Shown: positions 33,740 to 41,701 of the stretch, piece after piece | Numbering within the stretch: the stretch's first letter is position 1 | Layout: every line of letters starts with the position of its first letter | Source: Clostridia bacterium | Lineage (GTDB): Bacteria; Bacillota; Clostridia; Christensenellales; Aristaeellaceae | Assembly (NCBI GenBank): GCA_017550745.1 | Contig: JAFZOG010000085.1 | Location: 1-55,335 of the forward strand | Length of the DNA stretch: 55,335 nucleotides | Direction of reading: 5' to 3' | Translations under genes and position numbers: made by a program | The notes under the pieces: model-generated | Database searches by the model: none | What the model was told of the DNA's origin: nothing | Seen by the model: only the letters and a program-made list of their open reading frames with translations

Positions 33740-34189
33740 ATGCCGGAAGCGGAAACGGGATGTGAACAGCTTCGTCTGGAAAACCAGCTCTGCTTTCCGC
33801 TCTACGCCTGCGCGAAGGAAGTTATCAGGCAGTACCGGAAGCCGCTGGAAGAGCTGAAGTTGACCTACACGCAGTATATCGTCATGATGGTGCTGTGGGA
33901 ATTCGGGGGCATGACGGAAGGGGAACTTGGGAAAAAAGTCCGCCTGGATTCCGGCACGCTGGCGCCTTTGCTCAAACGGCTGGAGAAGCTGGGCTTGATT
34001 GAGCGGATCAGGCCGGAAAACAACGAACGCACGCTGTTTTTGAATCTCACACCGGAAGGAGAAGCGCTCAGGCAGAAGGCGCTTTCCGTTCCGTCCGCCA
34101 TGCGGGGATGCATCCAAATGCCCACAGAGGAATTGCTGCTGCTGCGGGAGCTTTTGAACAAAGCCCTGCGCAGCATGGAAACGAGGTAA
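33740..34189 (+). CDS. MarR/OhrR-like thiol-based transcriptional regulator
   Basis: 149 aa. Cys18 within LENQLCFPLYACAKEVI matches the peroxide-sensing Cys position of OhrR (near residue 15), and LTYTQYIVMMVLWE fits the family. The winged helix follows: LGKKVRLDSGTLAPLLKRLE and the wing LIERIRPENNERTLFL. OhrR-type proteins leave DNA when the Cys is oxidised by organic hydroperoxides. It is coupled to the 52-aa gene and sits two bases before the radical SAM gene. No ohr peroxidase is in view, so the regulated gene is probably one of its operon partners. Confidence 0.88.
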   Translation: MPEAETGCEQLRLENQLCFPLYACAKEVIRQYRKPLEELKLTYTQYIVMMVLWEFGGMTEGELGKKVRLDSGTLAPLLKRLEKLGLIERIRPENNERTLFLNLTPEGEALRQKALSVPSAMRGCIQMPTEELLLLRELLNKALRSMETR

Positions 34190-34191
34190 GT

Positions 34192-35280
34192 ATGGATCAA
34201 AGCTTTGATATCCAGGGATACATGACGAGGGGCGTGGAGCACGTGGTGGCGGATGCCATCAAAGCCACCCTCAAAAACCCGAGGGAAAGCGCCTTTATGC
34301 TTCGGTTCGCCGCGGCAAGCCGGGCCGCTTCCAAAAGAAGGGCGGAATTGGAAAAGAACGGGGAGCACGTCCCGCCTTTCCTGATCGCCAGCATTACCAG
34401 CAAATGCAATCTCCATTGCGCGGGATGCTATTCCCGGTGCAACCACGCCACGGTGGACGCGGAGCCGGTGGCGCAGATGACCGGGGAGGAATGGCTGCGC
34501 GTTTTCAGCGAAGCGGACGACATGGGGATCAGCTTTATCCTGCTTGCGGGCGGGGAACCCATGCTCCGGCGGGACATTATCGAAGCCGCCGGGGAACGCC
34601 CCAACATCCTGTTCCCCATCTTCACCAACGGTACCTTCATCGACAATCAGTATCTTTCCCTGTTTGACCGCTGCCGCAACCTGCTGCCCATCATGAGCAT
34701 CGAGGGAAACCGGGAAGCGACAGACGCAAGGCGCGGGAAAGGGATTTACGACCGCCTGATCGCCAACATGGACGACTTTCAAAAGAAAGGGCTGATCTTC
34801 GGGGCCTCCGTCACGGTCACCACGGAAAACCTGAAAGAGGTATCCTCCGATTCCTTTATTCAAAGCCTTTCCGACCGCGGCTGCAAGGCCGTCATCTTTG
34901 TGGAATTCGTCCCGGTGACGGAGGAAAGCAAAGAGCTGGCGCCCGGAGACGCCGAAAGAGAATATTTGGCCGGGGAGATCGACCGCCTGCGCCGGGAAGT
35001 GCCGGAAATGGTGTTCGTCTCCTTCCCCGGCGACGAAAAGAGCTCCGGCGGGTGCCTGGCGGCGGGGAGAGGGTTCTTCCACATCAATTCCCACGGCGGC
35101 GCGGAACCGTGTCCCTTCTCCCCCTATTCCGACGTGAACGTCCGGGACAAGGGCCTGAAAGGCGCGCTGAATTCTGCCCTGTTTACCGCGCTTCAGTCCG
35201 GCGATCTGCTTAACGACGATCACAAGGGCGGATGCGTGTTGTATGAAAAGCGCGATCAAGTACAGGCTCTGCTGGGATGA
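34192..35280 (+). CDS. Radical SAM protein in an OhrR-type operon
   Basis: 362 aa from ATG 34192, two bases after the regulator stop. The cluster motif is SKCNLHCAGC (Cys72, 76, 79) and the SAM-binding segment LLAGGEPML. The N-terminal ~60 residues are a helical extension. The C-terminal part has a shortened SPASM-like region (GGCLAAGRGFFHINSHGG then EPCPFSP, and a last Cys near GGCVLYEK). The substrate is unknown and no peptide gene is adjacent except the 52-aa Cys-rich protein. The end overlaps the CDF transporter start by four bases. It differs from the maturase at 27944 and is not a duplicate. Confidence 0.85.
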   Translation: MDQSFDIQGYMTRGVEHVVADAIKATLKNPRESAFMLRFAAASRAASKRRAELEKNGEHVPPFLIASITSKCNLHCAGCYSRCNHATVDAEPVAQMTGEEWLRVFSEADDMGISFILLAGGEPMLRRDIIEAAGERPNILFPIFTNGTFIDNQYLSLFDRCRNLLPIMSIEGNREATDARRGKGIYDRLIANMDDFQKKGLIFGASVTVTTENLKEVSSDSFIQSLSDRGCKAVIFVEFVPVTEESKELAPGDAEREYLAGEIDRLRREVPEMVFVSFPGDEKSSGGCLAAGRGFFHINSHGGAEPCPFSPYSDVNVRDKGLKGALNSALFTALQSGDLLNDDHKGGCVLYEKRDQVQALLG

Positions 35281-36446
35281 AACAGGAAAGGCGGCAGCGG
35301 ATCATGAAAATGGAAGAGACAGAAAAAATGAAAAGCCGTGACGCGGTGATCGTCCGAACCAGCGTCATCGGGATTTTAGCCAATGTTTTTCTGGCGGCCT
35401 TCAAGGCAGCCGTGGGGCTGACCGCCCATTCCATCGCCATTGTGATGGACGCGGTGAACAACCTGTCGGACGCGGCCAGCTCTGTCATCACCATTGTAGG
35501 GACGAAGCTGGCCGGGAAAGAGCCGGACAGGAAGCATCCCTTCGGATACGGCAGGATCGAGTACCTGAGCGCCATGGTGATTTCGCTGCTGGTGCTGTAC
35601 GCAGGCGTCACCGCCTTCGTGGAATCCGTAAAAAAGATCATCCATCCCGAAACGCCGGACTATTCCGCCCTTTCGCTCATCATCGTGGCCGTCGCGGTTC
35701 TGGTGAAAATCATCCTGGGCCGGTATGTCAAGGCGGTCGGCGAGAAAGTCAATTCCGATTCCCTCATCAATTCCGGGGAGGACGCCACGCTGGATTCCGT
35801 GATTTCCGCGTCCACGCTTTTAGCAGCCGGTATCTATCTGATTTTCCATGTATCCCTGGAAGCGTGGCTGGGCGCGGTGATCGCCGCGGTGATCATCAAA
35901 TCCGGTATCGGGATGCTGCGGGAAACGCTGTCCAAAATCTTAGGGGAACGGGCCGACGCGCAGCTGGCCCGGGACATCAAGGCGACCATCAACAGCTTCC
36001 CGGAAATCAGCGGCGCTTATGACCTGGTGCTGCACAATTACGGGCCGGACGCCTATAACGGTTCCGTCCATGTCGAGGTACCGGACACTCTGTCCGCCGA
36101 CGACCTGGACAAGCTCATCAGAAAAGTCACAGTGACTGTTTTGGAAAAGCATCATGTGCTCCTCACGGCCGTCGGCGTGTATTCCTATAACACGAAGGAT
36201 CCGGCAGCGGCCGCCGCCCGGGAAAAGGCAGCCCAAATCGCGGCCCAAACCCCGTATGTCCTCCAAATGCACGGCTTCTATCTGGACAAAGCGGAAAAGA
36301 CCCTCCGGTTCGATATCGTGGTGAGCTTTGACGCGAAGGACCGCAAACAGGTTTACCGGGACGTATGCGAAAACGTCCAGCGGGTGTATCCTGATTACAA
36401 GCTGCAAATCACCATGGATACGGATTTCAGCGAAGAAGCCGAATAA
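35277..36446 (+). CDS. Cation diffusion facilitator (CDF) transporter
   Basis: 389 aa from ATG 35277, overlapping the previous stop (ATGA); ATG 35304 is an alternative with AGGAAAGGCGG ahead. It has six membrane helices in the CDF pattern: MDAVNNLSDAASS with metal Asp/Asn/Asp in helix 2, HPFGYGRIEYLSAM and, in helix 5, INSGEDATLDSV. Two cytoplasmic ferredoxin-like domains follow (from about 220), of which the second is extra compared with standard ~300-aa members. It exports divalent metals such as Mn, Fe or Zn using protons. Coupling to a thiol regulator suggests metal balance under oxidative stress. Confidence 0.88.
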   Translation: MKQERRQRIMKMEETEKMKSRDAVIVRTSVIGILANVFLAAFKAAVGLTAHSIAIVMDAVNNLSDAASSVITIVGTKLAGKEPDRKHPFGYGRIEYLSAMVISLLVLYAGVTAFVESVKKIIHPETPDYSALSLIIVAVAVLVKIILGRYVKAVGEKVNSDSLINSGEDATLDSVISASTLLAAGIYLIFHVSLEAWLGAVIAAVIIKSGIGMLRETLSKILGERADAQLARDIKATINSFPEISGAYDLVLHNYGPDAYNGSVHVEVPDTLSADDLDKLIRKVTVTVLEKHHVLLTAVGVYSYNTKDPAAAAAREKAAQIAAQTPYVLQMHGFYLDKAEKTLRFDIVVSFDAKDRKQVYRDVCENVQRVYPDYKLQITMDTDFSEEAE

Positions 36447-36467
36447 AAAAGCGGAAAGGGCATTGCC

Positions 36468-37115
36468 ATGAAATATGGGGAAAGCGCGTTTGATATCATC
36501 TATCTGCTGTTTGCCATCGTGATGGGCGCCAGCATCCTGCGCAGGCGGAAAGACCGGATCGGTACACTCATGGGCAGCGCCGTGCTGATCCTGGGCATCG
36601 GGGATGCTTTTCACCTGATCCCGCGGGTGATCAACTATTTCGGCAGCGGGGATTATACAGCCTGGCTGGGCTTTGGCAAGCTGGTCACGTCCATCACCAT
36701 GACGGTATTCTATCTGCTGATGTACCGGATCTTTCTCAAGGTATATGGGGAAAAAGAAAACCAAAAACTGAGCATGACAATCTATATTCTGGCTGCGATC
36801 CGCGTCCTGCTCTGCCTGATGCCGCAGAACGGCTGGCTCCAGAACAACGGCTCCGTGCTGTGGGGCGTTATCCGCAACATTCCCTTCGTGGCGCTGGGCG
36901 GCGTGATCGTGTATCTGTACTATCGCAGGCGGGCGGCAATTCCCTGCTTCCGCTGGGTATGGCTGCTGGTCACGCTGTCCTTCCTGTTCTACATCCCCGT
37001 GGCGGTGGCCGCCAGCCTGGTGCCGATGCTGGGCATGCTCATGCTGCCCAAAACCGTGTGCTATATGCTTTTGATCTGGTGTTTCCGGAAGTATGCCTTT
37101 TCGGCGCAGGCATAA
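36468..37115 (+). CDS. Multi-pass membrane protein, unknown function
   Basis: 215 aa with six or seven membrane helices: FDIIYLLFAIVMGASIL near the start, then a basic loop RRRKDRIG and further helices to the end (TVCYMLLIWCFRKYAF). The ribosome site GGAAAGGG is present. It lies 21 bases after the CDF gene, so it is the last gene of that operon, and is followed by a terminator. I recognise no family. No transporter or enzyme motif is seen. Confidence 0.75.
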   Translation: MKYGESAFDIIYLLFAIVMGASILRRRKDRIGTLMGSAVLILGIGDAFHLIPRVINYFGSGDYTAWLGFGKLVTSITMTVFYLLMYRIFLKVYGEKENQKLSMTIYILAAIRVLLCLMPQNGWLQNNGSVLWGVIRNIPFVALGGVIVYLYYRRRAAIPCFRWVWLLVTLSFLFYIPVAVAASLVPMLGMLMLPKTVCYMLLIWCFRKYAFSAQA

Positions 37116-37133
37116 TTCCTTTGCAAAAATGGG

Positions 37134-37203
37134 AAAGCCCGCCTTGTATCTGTTTTCTTTCCTTATGTTCGGGAAGCAAAAAGCTGCAAGGCGGGCTTTG
37201 CTT
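37134..37203 (+). terminator. Terminator of the OhrR-like/CDF operon
   Basis: AAAGCCCGCCTTG (37134-37146) pairs perfectly with CAAGGCGGGCTTT (37187-37199) around a 40-base loop; T-rich bases follow. Confidence 0.65.
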
Positions 37204-37315
37204 TGTTACGTCATCCAATCCAGGGCTTCATCCTCCCGCCGAAGGAAAGCCAGGCCGTATCCGGCCAGCCACGGCCCGTTGGGCAGCCGCTCACCGGCGG
37301 CATGATGACCGCTTC

Positions 37316-37462
37316 ATGGTTGGTCTTCATAGTGAGAATTTGTTTCGCGTCGTAATTCTACCGCTTTTTTTCGGTGTTTCCGCTCTCTTTTTCTTCCCCG
37401 TTAGAGGCTATACGGAAACTCAAGGGTGGACGTACCTTGTCATCCTTCCGATATTCGTATAA
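37316..37462 (+). pseudogene. Possible remnant of the sensor kinase 5' end
   Basis: A 48-codon frame containing a hydrophobic helix (LFRVVILPLFFGVSALFFF) followed by VRGYTETQGW. It looks like the first membrane helix and start of an extracellular sensor. It ends at TAA 37462, and the kinase frame (from 37507) lies two positions out of phase. No ribosome site is seen. It could be a decayed start of the hybrid kinase or chance coding. The rest of the gap 37116-37506 holds the terminator and nothing else I can support. Confidence 0.3.
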
Positions 37463-37506
37463 AATATTAACTGTGAAAATGTGCGGAGGATCTGAACCTC
37501 TCGAAG

Positions 37507-40257
37507 GTGCAGAAGTCGATCCAGGAAATGACCACCGACAAGGATGAGAGGGCGATGATCGTCACCGACAGCGGTCTGATTGTGGGTTATACGGATATGT
37601 CACTGGTGGGCGAAAGCGCGATCGAAAAGCTGCCGGAGTTCCAGACGGTGCTCAGCCGTGTCACGACCTCACAGGCGCATGACAGCTTCCATGTGAATCT
37701 TGACGGGCAATCCTGCATCATCTTTTCCTCCGAGACCAACAATCACTGGTATCTGATCCTCAGCGTCGGCACCGGCATCCTCTATGCCGAGAGCCATCGG
37801 CAGATTGCGGCGCTTGCCTCCGTGAACCTGCTGATGCTTCTGGTGCTCACCGTGTTCTATACGCTCAGCACCCGCAACCGCATACAGGCCGGGCTGGTGC
37901 TGGAGAAAAACAGGAACTTTATCAGCAGCTTTTCAGACAGGCTCCGCGTCCTGACAGGCCGTATACTTCGGCTTGGCGACGCGAGGCTTCTCCGGGAAGG
38001 AGAGGAACCTGAGGAGTTTGCGGGGCATATCCGCGCGGCCGGAGAAGAGCTTTCGCTTTTGTCTGACGATGTTCAATCCTATTCTGAAACGCTTATTTTT
38101 GAGCAGGAGAAGGACACGCAAAAGAAGGAAAAGCAAGGGAGCTCGTCCATACCAACCCGCAGGATAAGGATCGGTGTTGTCTCCACGCTCCTTGTTACCC
38201 TTGTGATCGTGATGGTTTTTTGCATGTATATCAGCGCCGGCTGGGGCAATACCCGGCTGAGCCGGGAAGCCGACCGCTATGAAAACCGGTTGGATGAATG
38301 GATCATAGAGCAGACAAGCCTTCTTTATTTGTTCACGGATACTATTTCCGCGCAGCCGGAGATCATGGACGATTACGAGACGGCGGTTCACTGGCTGAAC
38401 AGCATTGCCTCTCACTATCCGAATATTTCCGCGTGCTATATGGCCAATCCGTACGCCGAAATCCCGGTCATTATGAACACAGGCTGGATTCCCGGAGAGG
38501 ATGAGCGCCCTGAAACCCGCCCCTGGTACAGAGAAACGGAACGGGCCGCGAATCACTTCAATATTTCCGCGCCTTACCTCGATGCCCAGACAGGCAACTA
38601 CTGCATTACATTCTCCCGCGTGGTCTATGGGGAGAACAACGAGTTCCTTGGTATCTTCGGCATCGACTTTTTCCTTGACAAGCTGATGCAGGTTCTGGGT
38701 GAGAGTTATACGAGCAGGAGCTATGCTTTCCTGGTGGATTCCGACGGTATTATTATCAATCATCCGAACAAGGCATATGAAAACGCCGGCGGCTCCGGCG
38801 TGAGTATTGGGGATACGGAATATGCGGAATGCTACAACAGCACGGATATTACGGTTCTGAGGGATTACTCAGGACACATTTACTCCTGCCTGAGCCGAAA
38901 GGCAGATTCCGGTTTTACCGTCATGGTTGCGATCCGATGGTGGAGCGTCTATGGCAGCGTCGTCCTGGTCGTGATCGCGTTTATCGTACTGTTTGGCGTC
39001 TGTATCGTCTTTATCGTTTCCCTGCTCAACCGCTTGATTCGTTGGCAGGAGGGCGTAAACCGTCAGCTCGTTCACGCGGCGGAAATGGCCGAAAGCGCAA
39101 ACAGGGCCAAGTCACAGTTCCTGTCCCAGATGAGCCACGAGATCAGAACACCGATGAATGCCATCCTCGGATTGGACAGCATTGCGCTCCGAGATCCCGA
39201 TCTTTCCCCGCGTACCCGCGATGAGCTGGAAAAGATCGGCGCGAGCGCAAAGCACCTGCTGGCACTCATCAACGACATTCTGGATATGAGCCGGATCGAA
39301 TCGGGACGAATGGAACTGAATGAAAAAGACTTCTCCCTGAAGGATTTTCTGGAACAGATCAACGTGATTGTCGGCGGCCAGTGCGATGATAAAGGCTTGC
39401 AGTACGAGTGCCGGATAATCGGAACGCCGGACGGACACTTCATCGGTGACGACCTGAAGCTCAAGCAGGTTCTGATCAATATTTTGGGCAACTCTGTGAA
39501 ATTCACGGAACGCCCCGGCTCTGTATTCTTCTCCGTGGAAGAGCTTGAGCGGCGCGATGGGCGCTGTCAGATGCGCTTTGTGATAACGGACACCGGCATC
39601 GGCATGGACAGGGCGTTTCTTGACAAGCTCTTTGATGCTTTCTCACAGGAAGATGCAACGGCGACAAATAAATACGGCGGCAGCGGCCTCGGCATGGCCA
39701 TCACCAAGCGGATGGTCGATATGATGGGCGGCAATATCCAGGTCGAGAGTGAAAAGGGCGTCGGCTCTACCTTTACTGTCACAATTCCACTCAAACAGTC
39801 GCTTGCTGAAGATGCGCCGGAAAAGGAAACTGATGATGAAGAAACTGCCGGGCGGGTTTCAGTCGTTGGGCTGCACGTGCTGATCGCGGAAGATCAGGAG
39901 ATGAACGCGGAGATCCTGAATGATCTGCTGGAAATGGAGGAGATGAGCTCCGAGTGGGCCAAGAACGGCCAGATCGCAGTGGAAATGTTCTCACAGAGTG
40001 AAGAAAACCACTTTGACGCAATATTGATGGATATGCGGATGCCCGTTATGGATGGTTTGGAAGCTACTCGCGAGATCCGTAAGCTCGGCCGGCCGGATGC
40101 CAAAACAATACCGATCATTGCGCTGACAGCCAACGCCTTTGAGGAAGATGTGCAGCAATGCCTGTCTGCAGGCATGAACGAGCATCTCTCCAAACCGGTT
40201 GACATCGATGCTTTGGTATTGACGTTAGGCAGGTTGATTGCCGCAGGAAAAGAATAG
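37507..40257 (+). CDS. Hybrid sensor histidine kinase/response regulator, 5' end lost or unclear
   Basis: 916 aa from GTG 37507, but no good start is available: GCGGAGGA lies 16 bases away and the open frame reaches only to a stop at 37474. Residues 1-95 look like the second half of a Cache domain (MIVTDSGLIVGYTDMSLVG), then a helix (~98-118) and a HisKA-like helical stretch lacking His. A second sensor follows: helix ~220-240, a dCache-type domain (~245-480) and a helix ~480-505. Kinase motifs are MSHEIRTPMN with His544, LKQVLINILGNSVKFT, DTGIGMD and GSGLGMA; the receiver is ILMDMRMPVMDG with Asp842. The first pocket acid is Glu-Asp. A fused pair of sensors with a missing front is likely. 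Confidence 0.8.
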   Translation: MQKSIQEMTTDKDERAMIVTDSGLIVGYTDMSLVGESAIEKLPEFQTVLSRVTTSQAHDSFHVNLDGQSCIIFSSETNNHWYLILSVGTGILYAESHRQIAALASVNLLMLLVLTVFYTLSTRNRIQAGLVLEKNRNFISSFSDRLRVLTGRILRLGDARLLREGEEPEEFAGHIRAAGEELSLLSDDVQSYSETLIFEQEKDTQKKEKQGSSSIPTRRIRIGVVSTLLVTLVIVMVFCMYISAGWGNTRLSREADRYENRLDEWIIEQTSLLYLFTDTISAQPEIMDDYETAVHWLNSIASHYPNISACYMANPYAEIPVIMNTGWIPGEDERPETRPWYRETERAANHFNISAPYLDAQTGNYCITFSRVVYGENNEFLGIFGIDFFLDKLMQVLGESYTSRSYAFLVDSDGIIINHPNKAYENAGGSGVSIGDTEYAECYNSTDITVLRDYSGHIYSCLSRKADSGFTVMVAIRWWSVYGSVVLVVIAFIVLFGVCIVFIVSLLNRLIRWQEGVNRQLVHAAEMAESANRAKSQFLSQMSHEIRTPMNAILGLDSIALRDPDLSPRTRDELEKIGASAKHLLALINDILDMSRIESGRMELNEKDFSLKDFLEQINVIVGGQCDDKGLQYECRIIGTPDGHFIGDDLKLKQVLINILGNSVKFTERPGSVFFSVEELERRDGRCQMRFVITDTGIGMDRAFLDKLFDAFSQEDATATNKYGGSGLGMAITKRMVDMMGGNIQVESEKGVGSTFTVTIPLKQSLAEDAPEKETDDEETAGRVSVVGLHVLIAEDQEMNAEILNDLLEMEEMSSEWAKNGQIAVEMFSQSEENHFDAILMDMRMPVMDGLEATREIRKLGRPDAKTIPIIALTANAFEEDVQQCLSAGMNEHLSKPVDIDALVLTLGRLIAAGKE

Positions 40258-40429
40258 CGATCCATCAATCCCCTGGCCCCGGAAATCATGCCGGAAGAAA
40301 CCCAGTCCGGCCAACGAAGCATCTTTTTTATGGGCTGGCGGTTCATGCACGGATCGATTATGAAATGGACAGGATCACAAATGACGGATTTTATCAGATG
40401 GTTCAGTATGCAGGCGGAAGGGGAAAACC

Positions 40430-41089
40430 ATGAACAGAAAACTGATTAACTGGCTGGGATTGACCGGGATCGTCGCATTCATTTCCTATACGCTGGCTGT
40501 GGTTATATCCCCGTCGGCGTTTCCGGGTTACAACTGGATGGAGCAGGCGGTCAGCGACCTGTCTGCGGAAAGCGCGCCCTCCAGAATGCTCTGGAATCAG
40601 ATCGCGGCCTTGTACGGCGTGTGCAGCGTGGTTTGCGCCACCTGCGTTTCCATCTATATCTCCGAAAGAAAGACGGGGAGCAAGCTTTTCCGGGTCGGGA
40701 TGCACCTGTTCACCGTCATGAACTGGATTTCCAACGTCGGATACGCCATGTTCCCGCTTGCTGACAGCGGCAAGGAGATCGCCTCTTTCCAGGAGATCAT
40801 GCACATGGTCGTCACCGCGGCGGTGGTGCTGCTTTCCATCGTTTCGCTGGTGTGCCTGATCATTGCCGGATTCAAAAAAGGCTGGTTCAGAGGGCTCGGA
40901 ATCTGGGCCGCTGTTGCGCTGGCCATGATGATGGTCGGGGCCATCGGCCAGGGCGCTGTCCCTCCCCAGTATTTCGGGATCGTGGAGCGGTTCAGCGTAT
41001 TTGCGGCGGTGGGGTTCAATGCCGTGCGGGGCTGGTATCTGTTCAGGGGCTTTTCCATGAAATCTGCCGGGAAACCCACTGGGCGGTGA
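40430..41089 (+). CDS. DUF998 family membrane protein
   Basis: 219 aa with six membrane helices and a GGAAGGGG site before the ATG. The segment VISPSAFPGYNWMEQAVSDL then SAESAPS is characteristic of DUF998 proteins (the D-L-S-xx-x-AP turn). Later helices include WISNVGYAMFPL and a Gly-rich IWAAVALAMMMVGAIGQG. The function of the family is not known. It lies 172 bases after the histidine kinase; no coupling is evident. Confidence 0.82.
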   Translation: MNRKLINWLGLTGIVAFISYTLAVVISPSAFPGYNWMEQAVSDLSAESAPSRMLWNQIAALYGVCSVVCATCVSIYISERKTGSKLFRVGMHLFTVMNWISNVGYAMFPLADSGKEIASFQEIMHMVVTAAVVLLSIVSLVCLIIAGFKKGWFRGLGIWAAVALAMMMVGAIGQGAVPPQYFGIVERFSVFAAVGFNAVRGWYLFRGFSMKSAGKPTGR

Positions 41090-41180
41090 AGCATGTTTTT
41101 CTTCACGGCAGCCATCCGGCCATGTATTGCATTGCTTGATCGGCTGATTGCCATGGCCTATGGCATGACAGGAGGAATTC

Positions 41181-41567
41181 ATGGAAGAATTGGACTTGGA
41201 CGCAATGCTGTTTTTCGATGCTGTTCCCGGCGCTTATTCGATTTATCGCGCGCTCAAACGCGCCATTTTGAAAATATATCCGAATACACAGATTCGGATG
41301 CAGAAGACACAGATCACCTTTTATAACCCGCGGGTGTTTGCCTGCGCCTCCCTGCTTCGCGCCAGAAGAAAAGCGGAGATGCCAGATTCGTGGATCACGG
41401 TTACGCTGGGGCTTCCCTACCGCCTGGAATCACCGCGCGCGGCGGTCTGCACGGAGCCGTATCCGGGCCGGTGGACGGCGCATATCGTTCTGGGGTCTTC
41501 GGAAGAGATCAATGACGAGTTGCTCCAATGGATCGGTGAGGCTTACGTTTTTGCGGCTGCAAAATGA
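41181..41567 (+). CDS. DUF5655-like small protein
   Basis: 128 aa with AGGAGGAATTC ahead of the ATG. An alpha/beta domain: FFDAVPGAYSIYRALKRAI, TQIRMQKTQITFYNPRVFA, then SWITVTLGLPYRL and the terminal helix LLQWIGEAYVFAA. This fits the DUF5655 (YdhG/MmcQ-like, transport-associated) pattern in which a helix precedes a beta sheet and a terminal helix closes the fold. The function is unknown. It converges on the 5'-nucleotidase gene across a shared terminator. Confidence 0.7.
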   Translation: MEELDLDAMLFFDAVPGAYSIYRALKRAILKIYPNTQIRMQKTQITFYNPRVFACASLLRARRKAEMPDSWITVTLGLPYRLESPRAAVCTEPYPGRWTAHIVLGSSEEINDELLQWIGEAYVFAAAK

Positions 41568-41640
41568 CAGGGGGATCGAAGCTCCATGAGAACCCTTTTC
41601 CTCTTCCGCGGCGTAAATGCTGGCGGCAGAAACAAAGTGA

Positions 41641-41663
41641 GGGGCTGCCACGGCAGCCCCTTT
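41641..41663. terminator. Bidirectional hairpin between convergent genes
   Basis: GGGGCTGC, loop CACG, GCAGCCCC, then TTT on plus. It serves the plus 128-aa gene and possibly the minus 5'-nucleotidase. Just beyond it GGAATTACTTGA is repeated at 41680-41691 and 41698-41709; the second copy holds the nucleotidase stop codon. Confidence 0.55.
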
Positions 41664-41701
41664 CAGATTGGTTTGATTTGGAATTACTTGACGATCTGGA
41701 A

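Noticed and set aside
40258-40429. Short frames between the histidine kinase and DUF998
   Set aside because: Two overlapping frames run into the DUF998 start with no ribosome site; they may be decayed sequence but cannot be supported.
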